This document shows positions 29,295 to 41,495 of a stretch of 64,000 nucleotides of DNA, in pieces. The DNA is from Stieleria maiorica (GTDB lineage Bacteria > Planctomycetota > Planctomycetia > Pirellulales > Pirellulaceae). The translations under genes were made by a program, and so were the position numbers. The stretch covers positions 2,786,443 through 2,850,442 of the forward strand of contig NZ_CP036264.1 in the NCBI RefSeq assembly GCF_008035925.1. The letters are read 5' to 3'. Within the stretch, counting starts at the first letter, position 1. Every line of letters begins with the position of its first letter. The notes below the pieces were generated by a model. It saw nothing but the letters and a program-made list of their open reading frames with translations, ran no database searches and was not told the DNA's origin.

Positions 29295-29326
29295 CCCTTC
29301 TCCCACGGCTTTGCGGGGGAGAAGGG
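29295..29326. terminator. hairpin between beta-helix and CRTAC1 genes
   Basis: CCCTTCTCCC pairs with GGGAGAAGGG across a 12-base loop. A second hairpin, GGGGGCCA...TGGCCCC, follows at about 29336-29368. Both lie downstream of the beta-helix gene on the minus strand. No T-run was seen, so a repeat origin is possible. Confidence 0.4.
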
Positions 29327-29453
29327 CTGGGGATGAGGGGGCCAGCAGCTTCGCTCCGTTGTTGGCCCCGTCGATTCTCTTGATGCGAACGAAGGCGAGC
29401 GTACGAAAGGGAGCACTCATTGCAGGATCCAATCTTCAGGAAGGGCCCGGTAC

Positions 29454-32369
29454 CTACCGCACCACCAACTCTTGAAACGCCGTGTTTTCACCTCGGCCTG
29501 TGACCGGTCGAACACTCCACAGGATCCAACGAAATCGCCCCAGGTTGCGTCCCGGTTTGGCACGAATCGAGACGGCATTAAAATCCTCGTGGGACGCCGC
29601 ACGGGTGTCGATTGATGTCAGTGGCGTGAACTTGGAGCGATCCCCGACATTCCAACCGGGATCGGACTGCGAATCGCTTCCATAGACCGTCCATCGTTGT
29701 GCACCTCGGACTCCGCCATAATTGGCAGACCAACTGGTGATCGACGAAACGTCTTTCAGTTCTCCCAGGTCCATGCGGTAAGCGCCGGCCGTGACGCCAT
29801 TGGCGAAGACCGGGCCGTATCCCATTTCGATCTTGCCGTCGGTCAATGTCGCGAGCGATTCATTGCGTGGGGTGGGCTGGGCGTCCACCTTGCCGGTCGT
29901 TGGACTTTGCAGAATCACCGTCTGGAAACCGTCAGGATTTGGAGCGGACTCGAACAGGATTCCTGGGGCGTGCGGATCGGACAGCGAGATCGTTTGTTGG
30001 TTTCGAATCACCTTCAGTACCAAGGCGTTCTCGCGTAGCTGTTGATACGCCGCCAGCAACTGAGCGACGCGAGTGACCGCAGTTCCATTGATTCCCTGAA
30101 CCAAGTCACCATCGCGTAAGCCCGCTTTGGCCGCGTCGCTGATCGGTGTCACCTTTGAAACCACGACGCCACCTTCTTCTTGAGAGACCCCATAGGCGGA
30201 GAACTCGCTGCCTTTCAGATCGCTGACCGCGGCTCCCAGCCAATACGTCGTCGTCGGTTTTCCGATCCGGCCGCTGTCGGAGCGGGGTTTTGCCATTTCC
30301 TGCTTGACTTCCAAGGCGGGGATTTCCGGCGTGCGCGCGATCCGCTTGAACGCCGGTTTCTTGACGCCGAACTGACCCATGGCAAAGTTTTCGAATCCGA
30401 TCTTCAGTGCCGGCGAATCAGATTGCACGCGAAAATCACCGGCGGCCGGATCGATGAACTTGGGATCGGCGACGATCGAGTTGCGATCCCAGCCGAAGCT
30501 GGCGTAGCGATCCTTGATCGCCGGGACGTGTGCGTAGTACAGATTGCCGTCGACGCGTTTTCCTTTCGCCGTTTCGGTCGGCATCCGCGCCCCCTGTGGC
30601 GCGGCCATGAAGATGTTGCCAAAGACTTCATCGCCGCTGTGGTTGTACCATACATGCGGATGCAGCCCGTTGTTGACGGTGATATTGTTCCACGCGCGGC
30701 GACGGAACCCCTCGCGCAGCTTCAATCCGCCGGAAAGCATCAGGTTGTTGTAGATGTCGTAGTTGGACGACCCGTCATCCAGATCGATGTCCCAGCCATG
30801 GTCGCAGCGCCATCGGCTGTCGCGAATCACGGTCGTTTCGACCGCATCCAGGAAGGGGAACTGCGGTTCGGCGTCGATGACGACTTGGCTGGCGTTGCGG
30901 TCGCTGCTCCAGTAGCGATCGCGCCCCCATGAATTGAATGAACCGTGGTCGTGCGTTTCCTGGACGGTGTCGAACACGTCGCAGCGCTGGATCAAGTGAC
31001 CGCCCCACGCGCCGTCGCCGATGTTGATGCCGGCGCGGGCACAGTCATAGATCGAGCAGTCGCGGACCGTGATGCCTTGTGCCATGGTGATTTGAACCCC
31101 GGCCGGTTGGCGTTCGACGCGACCGATTCCGTGAATCAAACAGTCTTCGACGATGCAATCCGCCGGGTAATTGTCTGTCTTGGGACCGGGTGTGCGATCG
31201 ACCTTGGTCAGATCATTCTTTTGGCGGTATTCGAACAACGGGTCGCGGACGGCATTGGGATCGCCGACAAAGCACACGCCGCTGGCGCCGGTGTCGTGGA
31301 TGTGACAACCTTTGACCAGCGCGCGTCGGTTGTAATTGCTCAGGAAGATTGCGTTGCCGCCGACCTGGTCGAATTCCGCATCCAGGATCCGGACATCTTC
31401 GGTCCCCGCCAGCACGACCGCGCCTCCCCGATAGATCGTCCAATCCGATCGCAACAGCGGCTCCTTGGTTTCCATAAACGTCCGCGCGGCATGCCGGAAC
31501 ACGAATCCCTGCAAGGTGACGAATCGCACGGGATCGTCCGCAGTCCCGTCGAACTGGACCAGATGTCGCAGCCGCACGACTTCGACAACGGCCTGGTCCA
31601 AATCGATGCCTGCCGGAGGCATCAGGTACAGCGTGTTGCTCTTGGAGTCGTGAAACCATTCCCCCGGGGCATCCAGTTCTTCGAAAATGTTTTCCACCAT
31701 CCGATAGTCTTTGTGCATGCCCATTTGACGGTTGTTCTGCCAGCCGCCTTCGTAGGTCACGTCACCGTCGGCGTTCTTGCCGGTGATTCGATAGTGGTAG
31801 CCTCCCCAGCGGGAGCGGTGCATCGCATGGATGAAGCCATCGGTGGGATCCGCCCAACCGCTGGCCCGCTGTCGGGAAAACGCATCGGCGGCAAATCCCT
31901 GGTAGGCCTCGGTCTTTTTGTCGGCGTCGAAGTTCGGATAGCGTGCCATCCGTTGCTTGCGTCCTGACAAAAACAACTGGTCGATCGCCAGTCCCGGTTT
32001 GGTGCTGGCCGCGAAGATGCCGTCGCGGTAAGGCCTCCATTGCAAGTCCAGCTTGGTTCCGCCGCTGAGTACCGCGCCGCCTTCGTTTTCGGCGCGGTAG
32101 GTCACGGGCCATCGTTCCGTTCCCGAATCGGCTGCGGTGAACGTGAACGTTTCACTGAGGTAATACACCCCGTCGGCAACCGACACGGTCACGGCGGCCT
32201 TGCCGGCCGATCGTCGCGCCAAGTGCTGAGCGCGGGCGAGACTAGCCAGTGGCGCGGCGGCCGATCCGTCTCCCGCGTCATCACCGGTCGGGCTGACGAA
32301 GATCTCGAGGGCCTGGGAACAGGGGACGCCCAGGCCGAAACAAATCAGGAGCAAGAAGATTCGAAGCAT
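29454..32369 (-). CDS. secreted right-handed beta-helix protein with PDZ domain
   Basis: A 971-residue protein with a signal peptide (MLRIFLLLICFGLGVPCSQA). Residues 20-650 look like a parallel beta-helix of the pectate-lyase-like kind: an N-terminal IFVSPTGDDAGDGSAAAP opening typical of such proteins, and many short strands ending in Asn/Asp (DCIVEDCLIHGIGR, TVRDCSIYDCARAGINIGDG). Near 760-850 there is a PDZ-type domain (GGVVVSKVTPISDAAKAGLR, DGDLVQGINGTAV), and the last 120 residues look like a discoidin-type beta-sandwich (YRMDLGELKDVSSITSW). Likely a polysaccharide lyase or hydrolase; no catalytic residues could be assigned. A XylR-type regulator lies 16 bases upstream on the same strand. 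Confidence 0.75.
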   Translation of the reverse strand: MLRIFLLLICFGLGVPCSQALEIFVSPTGDDAGDGSAAAPLASLARAQHLARRSAGKAAVTVSVADGVYYLSETFTFTAADSGTERWPVTYRAENEGGAVLSGGTKLDLQWRPYRDGIFAASTKPGLAIDQLFLSGRKQRMARYPNFDADKKTEAYQGFAADAFSRQRASGWADPTDGFIHAMHRSRWGGYHYRITGKNADGDVTYEGGWQNNRQMGMHKDYRMVENIFEELDAPGEWFHDSKSNTLYLMPPAGIDLDQAVVEVVRLRHLVQFDGTADDPVRFVTLQGFVFRHAARTFMETKEPLLRSDWTIYRGGAVVLAGTEDVRILDAEFDQVGGNAIFLSNYNRRALVKGCHIHDTGASGVCFVGDPNAVRDPLFEYRQKNDLTKVDRTPGPKTDNYPADCIVEDCLIHGIGRVERQPAGVQITMAQGITVRDCSIYDCARAGINIGDGAWGGHLIQRCDVFDTVQETHDHGSFNSWGRDRYWSSDRNASQVVIDAEPQFPFLDAVETTVIRDSRWRCDHGWDIDLDDGSSNYDIYNNLMLSGGLKLREGFRRRAWNNITVNNGLHPHVWYNHSGDEVFGNIFMAAPQGARMPTETAKGKRVDGNLYYAHVPAIKDRYASFGWDRNSIVADPKFIDPAAGDFRVQSDSPALKIGFENFAMGQFGVKKPAFKRIARTPEIPALEVKQEMAKPRSDSGRIGKPTTTYWLGAAVSDLKGSEFSAYGVSQEEGGVVVSKVTPISDAAKAGLRDGDLVQGINGTAVTRVAQLLAAYQQLRENALVLKVIRNQQTISLSDPHAPGILFESAPNPDGFQTVILQSPTTGKVDAQPTPRNESLATLTDGKIEMGYGPVFANGVTAGAYRMDLGELKDVSSITSWSANYGGVRGAQRWTVYGSDSQSDPGWNVGDRSKFTPLTSIDTRAASHEDFNAVSIRAKPGRNLGRFRWILWSVRPVTGRGENTAFQELVVR

Positions 32370-32385
32370 TGGTGTTGATTGGTCG

Positions 32386-33600
32386 CTATTGGTCGTTGGG
32401 ATCGTTTGTGGTGGCCAGGGTGTCGCGTTCGGTCTGATGCTGCGATCGATACTCGCCCGGGGATTGTCCGAGTTCGCGTTTAAAGACCGAACCGAGACTT
32501 TCTTTGTGGCTGTATCCGGTCTTGAATGCGATTTGTTCCAACGTCATGTCGGTCTCCCGCAGCAATTGTTTGACGCGATCGAGTTGGGTCAGGGTGATCT
32601 GTTGGTGCGGCGTGCGGCCCAAGGCTTCGCGGAACCGGCGTTCCAATTGTCGTCGGGAAAGTGAAGTGAACTGTGCGACGTCGCCGACGTTGATGCCCTG
32701 GCAGGCGTTCTGGCGGATGAATCGGCACACGCGTGCGATTTCGACATCATCGACCGCGACCACCTTGGTCGACAGACGCTCGGAAACCGTGACCGGCGCG
32801 ACGTATTCGATCTCGTTTTCCGGACGCCAGCCGGTCAGCATTTGTTGCAAGATCTCCGCCGCCCGATACCCGACGCGCTCGGCATTGGGGCGGACGCTCG
32901 ACAGCGGCGGATCACACAACAAGCAGATCGCGTCATCGTCATCCACGCCGATCACGCCCAAGTCGTCCGGGACCGCGATGTTCGCCAACCGGCAGGCATT
33001 GAGGACCTGTTGGCCGCGGATGTCGTTACAGACAAACAACCCGGTGGGGCGCTCAAGAGCGGACAACCATTGCGCCAGGGACTCCAGTTCCAGCACCCCT
33101 GCCTCTTCCAACTGTGTCAGCGTCGTGCCGGGCACGCCCGGTGATTGGTAAACATCGAAGGGACAGTCCGCGGCGTCGACAAGTTGTTGGAACGCCGCCA
33201 GTCGGGCATCGGAATAGGTTGCAAAGCGAAACCCACAGAATGCGAATCGGCGGAACCCGCGTTCCCACAAATGCGTGAACGCCATCTCCGCCACGCGTTT
33301 GTTGTCCGTTTCCACCTGCGGCACACCGGTGAATTTTCGGTTGCATCGGACATCGATGATCGGAACACGCAATTGGCGAAGCGGCTCGATCGTATGCCAG
33401 TCCACGCGGGCGATCACACCGTCGATGCGTGAATTGAAAATCCAATCGGGGATCGCCGAGTCCAGCGTCATCTCTTGGTGCAACAGCGACCATTCCACTC
33501 GCGTGCGTGAGAACAACGCAACGCCGCGTAGCAGTTCCCGCCCGTAAGCGCGCGAGGCTTCGACAAGTAGTGCGATCCGGGGTCGATTGGTTGGATTCAA
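32386..33600 (-). CDS. XylR-type AraC-family transcription regulator
   Basis: About 404 residues if started at TTG 33600 (LNPTNRPRIALLVEASRAYG); no ATG fits the conserved N-terminus, and a TTG at 33705 is also possible. Residues 10-280 form a LacI/periplasmic-binding-protein-like sensor domain (PIIDVRCNRKF, DDLGVIGVDDDDAICLLCDP). The last 100 residues are an AraC double helix-turn-helix (DVAQFTSLSRRQLERRFREA; MTLEQIAFKTGYSHKESLGS). E. coli XylR has the same arrangement and similar length. It probably senses a sugar and controls the beta-helix gene 16 bases downstream, an inference from position. Confidence 0.82.
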   Translation of the reverse strand: MNPTNRPRIALLVEASRAYGRELLRGVALFSRTRVEWSLLHQEMTLDSAIPDWIFNSRIDGVIARVDWHTIEPLRQLRVPIIDVRCNRKFTGVPQVETDNKRVAEMAFTHLWERGFRRFAFCGFRFATYSDARLAAFQQLVDAADCPFDVYQSPGVPGTTLTQLEEAGVLELESLAQWLSALERPTGLFVCNDIRGQQVLNACRLANIAVPDDLGVIGVDDDDAICLLCDPPLSSVRPNAERVGYRAAEILQQMLTGWRPENEIEYVAPVTVSERLSTKVVAVDDVEIARVCRFIRQNACQGINVGDVAQFTSLSRRQLERRFREALGRTPHQQITLTQLDRVKQLLRETDMTLEQIAFKTGYSHKESLGSVFKRELGQSPGEYRSQHQTERDTLATTNDPNDQ

Positions 33601-34142
33601 TGCAGCCTGCCTATGACGTGCTCTCCACCTGTGTCGCAAAACGCCGTCTGCGTGTCGCAAATCATTCGTCAGTCGGTCGCGAGCTTGCGACGACGGACCG
33701 TCCAACGAAAGCTACCAGAAAGCCTTGCGGACCGCAAATCAGTCGCCTTGCGTCGTGTCAATTCATCTTGGCCACATGTGTCACCTGAGGCGCTGCGTGT
33801 GTGAACGGGCGTTCGGTGGATCGGCGGCGCAGGGGGATTCGCTAGTCGGATCGGCTTTCAGCGGGATGTATCACGCCCAGTTGGTTTACTCGTTGTTAAT
33901 GAATGAGCAGAGCGATACGAGCCCGAAGCGCGAGCGAGCGGATCCGCCCTCTCCCCCTTGCTCGCGCTGCGGGCTTGTCAATCAACAGGCCGCTGACACG
34001 TCATGAACACGCCGACGCAAATCGTTTGTTGGTCGACGCAATAAATTATTTCCACCCCGCCTGGACGATGGTACCGTGGCGGCGGATCGGGGGGCTCCGC
34101 CCGGCCACTTACTATTCTCTTCTTTTTCCTAAGGTCATTTGT
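33601..34142. other. divergent intergenic region before DUF1559 gene
   Basis: These 542 bases carry the upstream regions of the XylR-type and DUF1559 genes. Apart from the 22-bp inverted repeat at 33917-33978 I see no gene. A pyrimidine-rich stretch (TTCTCTTCTTTTTCC) precedes the DUF1559 start. Confidence 0.5.
33917..33978. repeat. inverted repeat with two 22-bp arms
   Basis: Left arm 33917-33938 contains GCCCGAAGCGCGAGCGAG; right arm 33957-33978 contains CTCGCGCTGCGGGC. The arms match at about 19 of 22 positions, around an 18-base centre. Repeats of this AAGCGCGAGCGAG kind are typical intergenic elements in planctomycete genomes (from general knowledge). Confidence 0.75.
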
Positions 34143-35351
34143 ATGAACCGAACGTCCAAAGCGGGGTTCACACTCGTTGAACTCCTGGTCGTGATCGCGA
34201 TCATCGGCATTCTGGTCGGGCTCTTGCTGCCGGCTGTTCAAGCGGCGCGTGAAGCTGCCCGACGCATGAGTTGCAGCAACAATTTCAAACAGCTCGGGCT
34301 GGCGATCCACAACTACCATTCCACCTACAAACGGATACCCGCCCACGGCGTCGGGACGACCTCCAATCCCAGTGCCGGCAACGCTTGGTGGGCCTCCAAC
34401 GCGTTGGCAAACAATCGCCGCTTGAGCACACTGGTCGGGATTCTGCCGTTTATGGAACAGCAGTCGATTTGGGAACGGATCAGCAACCCGATGGATATCG
34501 ACAGTGACGGCGTGATCGACTTCCAATCGATGGGGCCGACGCCGGACAACATCGACTATGAACCTTGGACGATGGAGATCCCCACCTACCGTTGCCCGAG
34601 CGACCCCGGTGTCGGACTGCCGGCACTGGGCCGCGCCAACTACGCCGCCTGTTTGGGCGACAGCACTTGGCAAACCATGGTCGGTCCTTGGGACGGCGAC
34701 CTGATGGAGCCGGTCGCGTCGGTCCGTTTCCAGCGTGCCCAGGCAGGGCACCGCGGTTTCTATAAACCACGCGATATCAGCGGGCGGTTCCGCGACGTTC
34801 TCGATGGCCTGTCCAACACGATCGCCATGGGCGAGATCGCAACGTACTTGGGCGACACCGATGCTCGGACCGTCTTGCCCAGCGACGGCGGAACACTGGG
34901 CAACAACAACGGTTCGATGAACGCGATCCGCGACAATCCGGGTGCCTGCGATGACTTCGTCGATCCCGATCGGCCGCGGTTTTGGCTTAACGGTGCCTCA
35001 CGAGCGACTCGTGCGAGAGGTTTCCGCTGGGCAGATTTCAAACAAATCTTCACCGGTTGCTTCACCATCCTGCCTCCCAACGACATCTACTGTTCGCGTC
35101 ACAATGGCGACGACCTGACGGGGACCGCTCCGATGTCCAGCCGACACCAAGGCGGCGCGCATGTCCTGATGGGAGACGGTGCGGTCGTCTTTATCACCGA
35201 TTCGATCGAAGCCGGCAGCCGGAATCACGGTGACGTCTGGATCAACGGAACCGGGCCCCGAGCACCGGGCAACAAGAGCCCCTACGGGCTTTGGGGCGCC
35301 TTGGGAACCCGAGCGGCCAGCGAGACTATCGAAGAACAGTTGAACCAATAA
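34143..35351 (+). CDS. DUF1559 prepilin-like protein
   Basis: A 402-residue protein from ATG 34143. It has a type IV prepilin/pseudopilin leader, KAG followed by FTLVELLVVIAIIGILVGLL, with cleavage expected after Gly 8 and a conserved Glu five residues later. Next is the DUF1559 N-terminal motif AAREAARRMSCSNNFKQLGL with AIHNYHSTY. The body holds the family phrases YRCPSDP, GLSNTIAMGEI and, near the end, SRHQGGAHVLMGDGAVVFI. These proteins are hugely expanded in planctomycetes and thought to be pseudopilin-like; processing needs a prepilin peptidase encoded elsewhere. A strong terminator follows 22 bases after the stop. Confidence 0.92.
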   Translation: MNRTSKAGFTLVELLVVIAIIGILVGLLLPAVQAAREAARRMSCSNNFKQLGLAIHNYHSTYKRIPAHGVGTTSNPSAGNAWWASNALANNRRLSTLVGILPFMEQQSIWERISNPMDIDSDGVIDFQSMGPTPDNIDYEPWTMEIPTYRCPSDPGVGLPALGRANYAACLGDSTWQTMVGPWDGDLMEPVASVRFQRAQAGHRGFYKPRDISGRFRDVLDGLSNTIAMGEIATYLGDTDARTVLPSDGGTLGNNNGSMNAIRDNPGACDDFVDPDRPRFWLNGASRATRARGFRWADFKQIFTGCFTILPPNDIYCSRHNGDDLTGTAPMSSRHQGGAHVLMGDGAVVFITDSIEAGSRNHGDVWINGTGPRAPGNKSPYGLWGALGTRAASETIEEQLNQ

Positions 35352-35373
35352 CGTCCCCAAGCTCGGACATCAA

Positions 35374-35408
35374 AAGGAAGGCGACATGACTCCTGTGTCG
35401 CCTTCCTT
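35374..35408 (+). terminator. terminator hairpin after DUF1559 gene
   Basis: A perfect 13-bp inverted repeat, AAGGAAGGCGACA and TGTCGCCTTCCTT, around a 9-base loop, 22 bases after the DUF1559 stop. There is no T-run after it, but the A-rich left side and T-ending right side suit a transcription end. Confidence 0.7.
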
Positions 35409-35473
35409 CAAGTCGATGGCCCCTAGCTGGACAGCGACACTTTGAGGATGAAACAAAGTGAATCGCGATTCAA

Positions 35474-35539
35474 ACGTAGCCACCTTCGCCAGAAGGTGGT
35501 TCCCGGCATTGCCCACGCTCTGGCGAGCGCCGCGACGTC
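35474..35539 (-). repeat. bipartite two-hairpin repeat, copy C
   Basis: Opposite orientation to copies A and B: GTAGCCACCTTCGCCAGAAG first, then CCACGCTCTGGCGAGCGCCG. It is located between the DUF1559 terminator and the small lipoprotein gene. Confidence 0.85.
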
Positions 35540-35596
35540 ATGGGGAAGCGATCCGAACAGGCTTTCCGAAATACCGAATTCTTCAAGCGAGTTAAT

Positions 35597-35791
35597 ATGA
35601 ACACACGATCTCTCCTGCTGTGCGTCGCCGCCACCGTCTCACTTTCTCTGACGCTCGGCGGCTGCGCGGAATCCAAACCGACCTCGGTCACCCAGGACGC
35701 CGACCAAGCGGCTATCGACGCCTACAAGGAAATGGAAAAGCAGATCGAATCGGAAACCATGAGTGAAATGGCCGAGGACGACCTGCAATAG
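35597..35791 (+). CDS. small lipoprotein
   Basis: A 64-residue protein from ATG 35597, preceded by an A/G-rich AAGCGAG box. The signal peptide MNTRSLLLCVAATVSLSLTL ends in the lipobox LGGC, lipidated Cys near residue 23. The mature 40 residues are very acidic and helical (DADQAAIDAYKEMEKQIES). Tiny acidic lipoproteins placed next to DUF1559 genes are common in planctomycetes; their function is unknown. The frame extends upstream to 35540, but the start at 35597 fits the signal. Confidence 0.7.
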   Translation: MNTRSLLLCVAATVSLSLTLGGCAESKPTSVTQDADQAAIDAYKEMEKQIESETMSEMAEDDLQ

Positions 35792-36075
35792 CCGGCTGCA
35801 ATCGCAGAGCGATCGTTGGCGAACAGATTCGCCCGTCAAAACCGCGTTAATCACTGTCCCCGGAAGGACGGCTCGGCGAAGGTGGATTCCGCGGTTTGCC
35901 GACCACCACACTCGGTGCTCGCTGGGGACGGCGAGCCACGCCGGCAGGGCGCGTGGGCAGGCGTGCGCGTGGGATCGATTCTGTCAACGAAAGGAATTCA
36001 TCATGGTCCAGTTTCTATGCGTGACCCGGCCGATTCGTCCTCGGTCGTTGACGTCTTTTTGCGTGTCGTTCCATC

Positions 36076-36180
36076 GTGACGCTGGTGATCCTTGCCGTCG
36101 CCATGTTCAATCGGAGCCCACTCCGAGCCGATCCTGCCACTCGGCCCAATGTCTTTTTGATCCTGGCCGATGAAAAGTGA
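36076..36180 (+). pseudogene. sulfatase N-terminal remnant
   Basis: This 34-codon frame from GTG 36076 encodes a signal peptide (VTLVILAVAMFNRSPLRA) followed by ATRPNVFLILADE, then AAG and a stop. RPNVFLILADD is the invariant N-terminal metal-binding start of type I sulfatases; here the sequence departs from the family after the first Asp-Glu and all the rest is absent. The likely break point is at 36166-36173. The following 70 bases hold only a hairpin before the truncated xylanase, so two broken genes face each other. The upstream 284 bases (35792-36075) show no convincing gene. Confidence 0.75.
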
Positions 36181-36210
36181 CATTGGCTCAAAGTGAAAGG
36201 TAACAAACAC

Positions 36211-36237
36211 CGAGAAACGTGCGGAGTTTCTCGTTTT
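36211..36237. terminator. hairpin at the junction of two truncated genes
   Basis: CGAGAAAC pairs perfectly with GTTTCTCG across a seven-base loop, followed by TTTTC in the plus direction. It lies between the sulfatase remnant and the 3' end of the xylanase gene. Confidence 0.55.
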
Positions 36238-36248
36238 CGACGGTTACT

Positions 36249-38114
36249 CTAGATCACTGTTGTGTTGGTTTTGCCGGAGTAAATGCTGTCGACGCTCGCG
36301 TCCTGTTCGATGATCCAATCCAAGGCAGCAAGCAGGTGAGAGGAATTCGTCCGCTGACGAGATGATTCACCACGTCGCTCCAATTGATCGAGTGGTCCAA
36401 TGCCGAGAACATGGTATCCGTGCGATGCAATCTCGTTCAGAAAATTCTTGTGTTCATCGGTTGTGTTTGCACACGCACCGTTCCACCACAACAGTATCGG
36501 TAGCTTCCGTTCTCTCCCAAAAGCAGACAAATACTTGGGGCGATAGATCGTCATGCCGGCTAGCGTTGTTGACTCCGTGGCGATCGCCGAATAGGGACCT
36601 TGTCCACCATCTTCCACCTCAATTTGCTTTGGTGATTCTGCTTCTTGGTCAGCCTCTGTTTCATCGGTCAGCTCGATAATTTTGGCATAGGCGGGCTTGG
36701 GATTGTTGTTCCCGTCGAAGAGTAGCGGATATTGTCCCCAGCGCCACGTGCGTCGGTCGTTCAGACCCCAGAAGGTGACTCGCTCAATGACCTTTTCGTG
36801 CTTGCCAAAAATGGCGAACAGTTTGGCGTAGTCTTCGGCTTGTGCGTTCAAGTCTTCGAGCGAAGGCGGAGTGTTGCTGCGGAATCGACGCCTTCCGAAT
36901 TGACCGCCGGAATCACCACGAATCGTGACGTCGAGCTCTGTGATGCTGACCTTCAGTCCAAGCGATGCATAGTCGGTGATCGCCTTTTCGATGTCTTCGA
37001 AAGGAACTCGCCCGCTTCGCCAATGCCCTTGGATGCCGACGGCATCGATGGGAGCACCCTCGGCAAGCAGTCGTTCAAGCAGCACCATCGAACTTGCATG
37101 CTTGGGTCCCGATTCGATGTTGTAGTCGTTGTAGTAGAGCACCGCATCGGGATCTGCCTGTCGAGCAAACTTGAATGCCAAAGTGAGAAACTCGGGGCCG
37201 AGCGTTTGCAACCAATTCGAGTTGCGTAGATTCTCCGTCTTCGCGGTTTCAGAGTTCCCACCATCGTTGATGGCTTCATTGACCACATCCCAACTCTGCA
37301 ACTTCCCTTTGTACCGTCCCGCAAGCGTGTCAATATGTTGTTTCATTCGCTGCTTGACCGTCTCGGGATCGCGCCCCTCGAAGAACCAATTGGGCGTCTG
37401 CGCATGCCAAACCAACGTGTGGCCGTGAATGGTCATGTCGTTCTTTTCGGCCCATTCCACGAGAGCATCGGTCCGCTGGAAATCCCAACGATCTTCTGCC
37501 GGGTGAACTCGCTCGGGCTTCATGCAGTTTTCGGGAGTGATCGCGGCAAAATGCTCTGCGGCTAGTTTCAACTCCTCTTCCGAATAACGCGAAGGAAGGT
37601 CACCGGCCATGCCGACCAAGAATGAATCTTTAAACGCGTCTTTGATAAGGCGATCGATTCTGACTTCGACCACTGGTGTGAAATCTTCCTTCGGTGGTGG
37701 CTCGGGAAGCTCACGCGTGGCAAGCGACACCTGGCCGCCCCGCTCTCCAAATGACCTTGTTATCGCGAGATCCTTTCCTTTGCGTTCGCCGCTGTACTCA
37801 ATACGAAACTCTCGGTCGCCGAACTGGCGGACCTCTGCAAAACTGAGTGAATCGTTGTTGACTTTCACATCGACGAACTCGACTTTGCGTTGATCGTCGC
37901 GAGTATCCACTTCCGCGTGTGCGGCTGCATCGCCGGCGTCATTGATCGCAATATGGAAGCGGTAAGTCTGCAATCCGAAGGGGGAATCGAATTGGCAATG
38001 CCAAGTGCCAGTCACACTTTCGGAATTCTGCTCTGACAAAGCATTTTCTTGGCCCAGCGTGAACGTGGCGGACAACGCGATGCAGCAAAAGCCAACAATC
38101 GATTGAAATGACAT
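36249..38114 (-). CDS. GH10 endo-beta-1,4-xylanase with truncated esterase tail
   Basis: A 621-residue secreted protein. Signal peptide residues 1-21. Residues 35-135 are a beta-barrel-like module also found in the neighbouring esterase. The GH10 barrel spans about 150-480: TPENCMKPERVHP, the acid/base Glu 280 in SWDVVNEAI, the nucleophile Glu 393 in SITELDV, and GLNDRRTWRWG. From about 505 an alpha/beta-hydrolase domain starts (TIYRPKYLSAFG, PILLWWNGACANTTDEHKNF) but stops at SGKTNTTVI, just where family members reach the nucleophile elbow, so the esterase part is inactive. The xylanase part looks intact. Last gene of a three-gene operon, 54 bases after the esterase gene. Confidence 0.9.
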   Translation of the reverse strand: MSFQSIVGFCCIALSATFTLGQENALSEQNSESVTGTWHCQFDSPFGLQTYRFHIAINDAGDAAAHAEVDTRDDQRKVEFVDVKVNNDSLSFAEVRQFGDREFRIEYSGERKGKDLAITRSFGERGGQVSLATRELPEPPPKEDFTPVVEVRIDRLIKDAFKDSFLVGMAGDLPSRYSEEELKLAAEHFAAITPENCMKPERVHPAEDRWDFQRTDALVEWAEKNDMTIHGHTLVWHAQTPNWFFEGRDPETVKQRMKQHIDTLAGRYKGKLQSWDVVNEAINDGGNSETAKTENLRNSNWLQTLGPEFLTLAFKFARQADPDAVLYYNDYNIESGPKHASSMVLLERLLAEGAPIDAVGIQGHWRSGRVPFEDIEKAITDYASLGLKVSITELDVTIRGDSGGQFGRRRFRSNTPPSLEDLNAQAEDYAKLFAIFGKHEKVIERVTFWGLNDRRTWRWGQYPLLFDGNNNPKPAYAKIIELTDETEADQEAESPKQIEVEDGGQGPYSAIATESTTLAGMTIYRPKYLSAFGRERKLPILLWWNGACANTTDEHKNFLNEIASHGYHVLGIGPLDQLERRGESSRQRTNSSHLLAALDWIIEQDASVDSIYSGKTNTTVI

Positions 38115-38168
38115 ACGGCGATATCCGATGTGGTTTTGGAAGTTGCAGTGATCAATTGGCGAAATGGC

Positions 38169-41483
<3,315 letters not shown>

Positions 41484-41495
41484 TCACCGTCAGGT

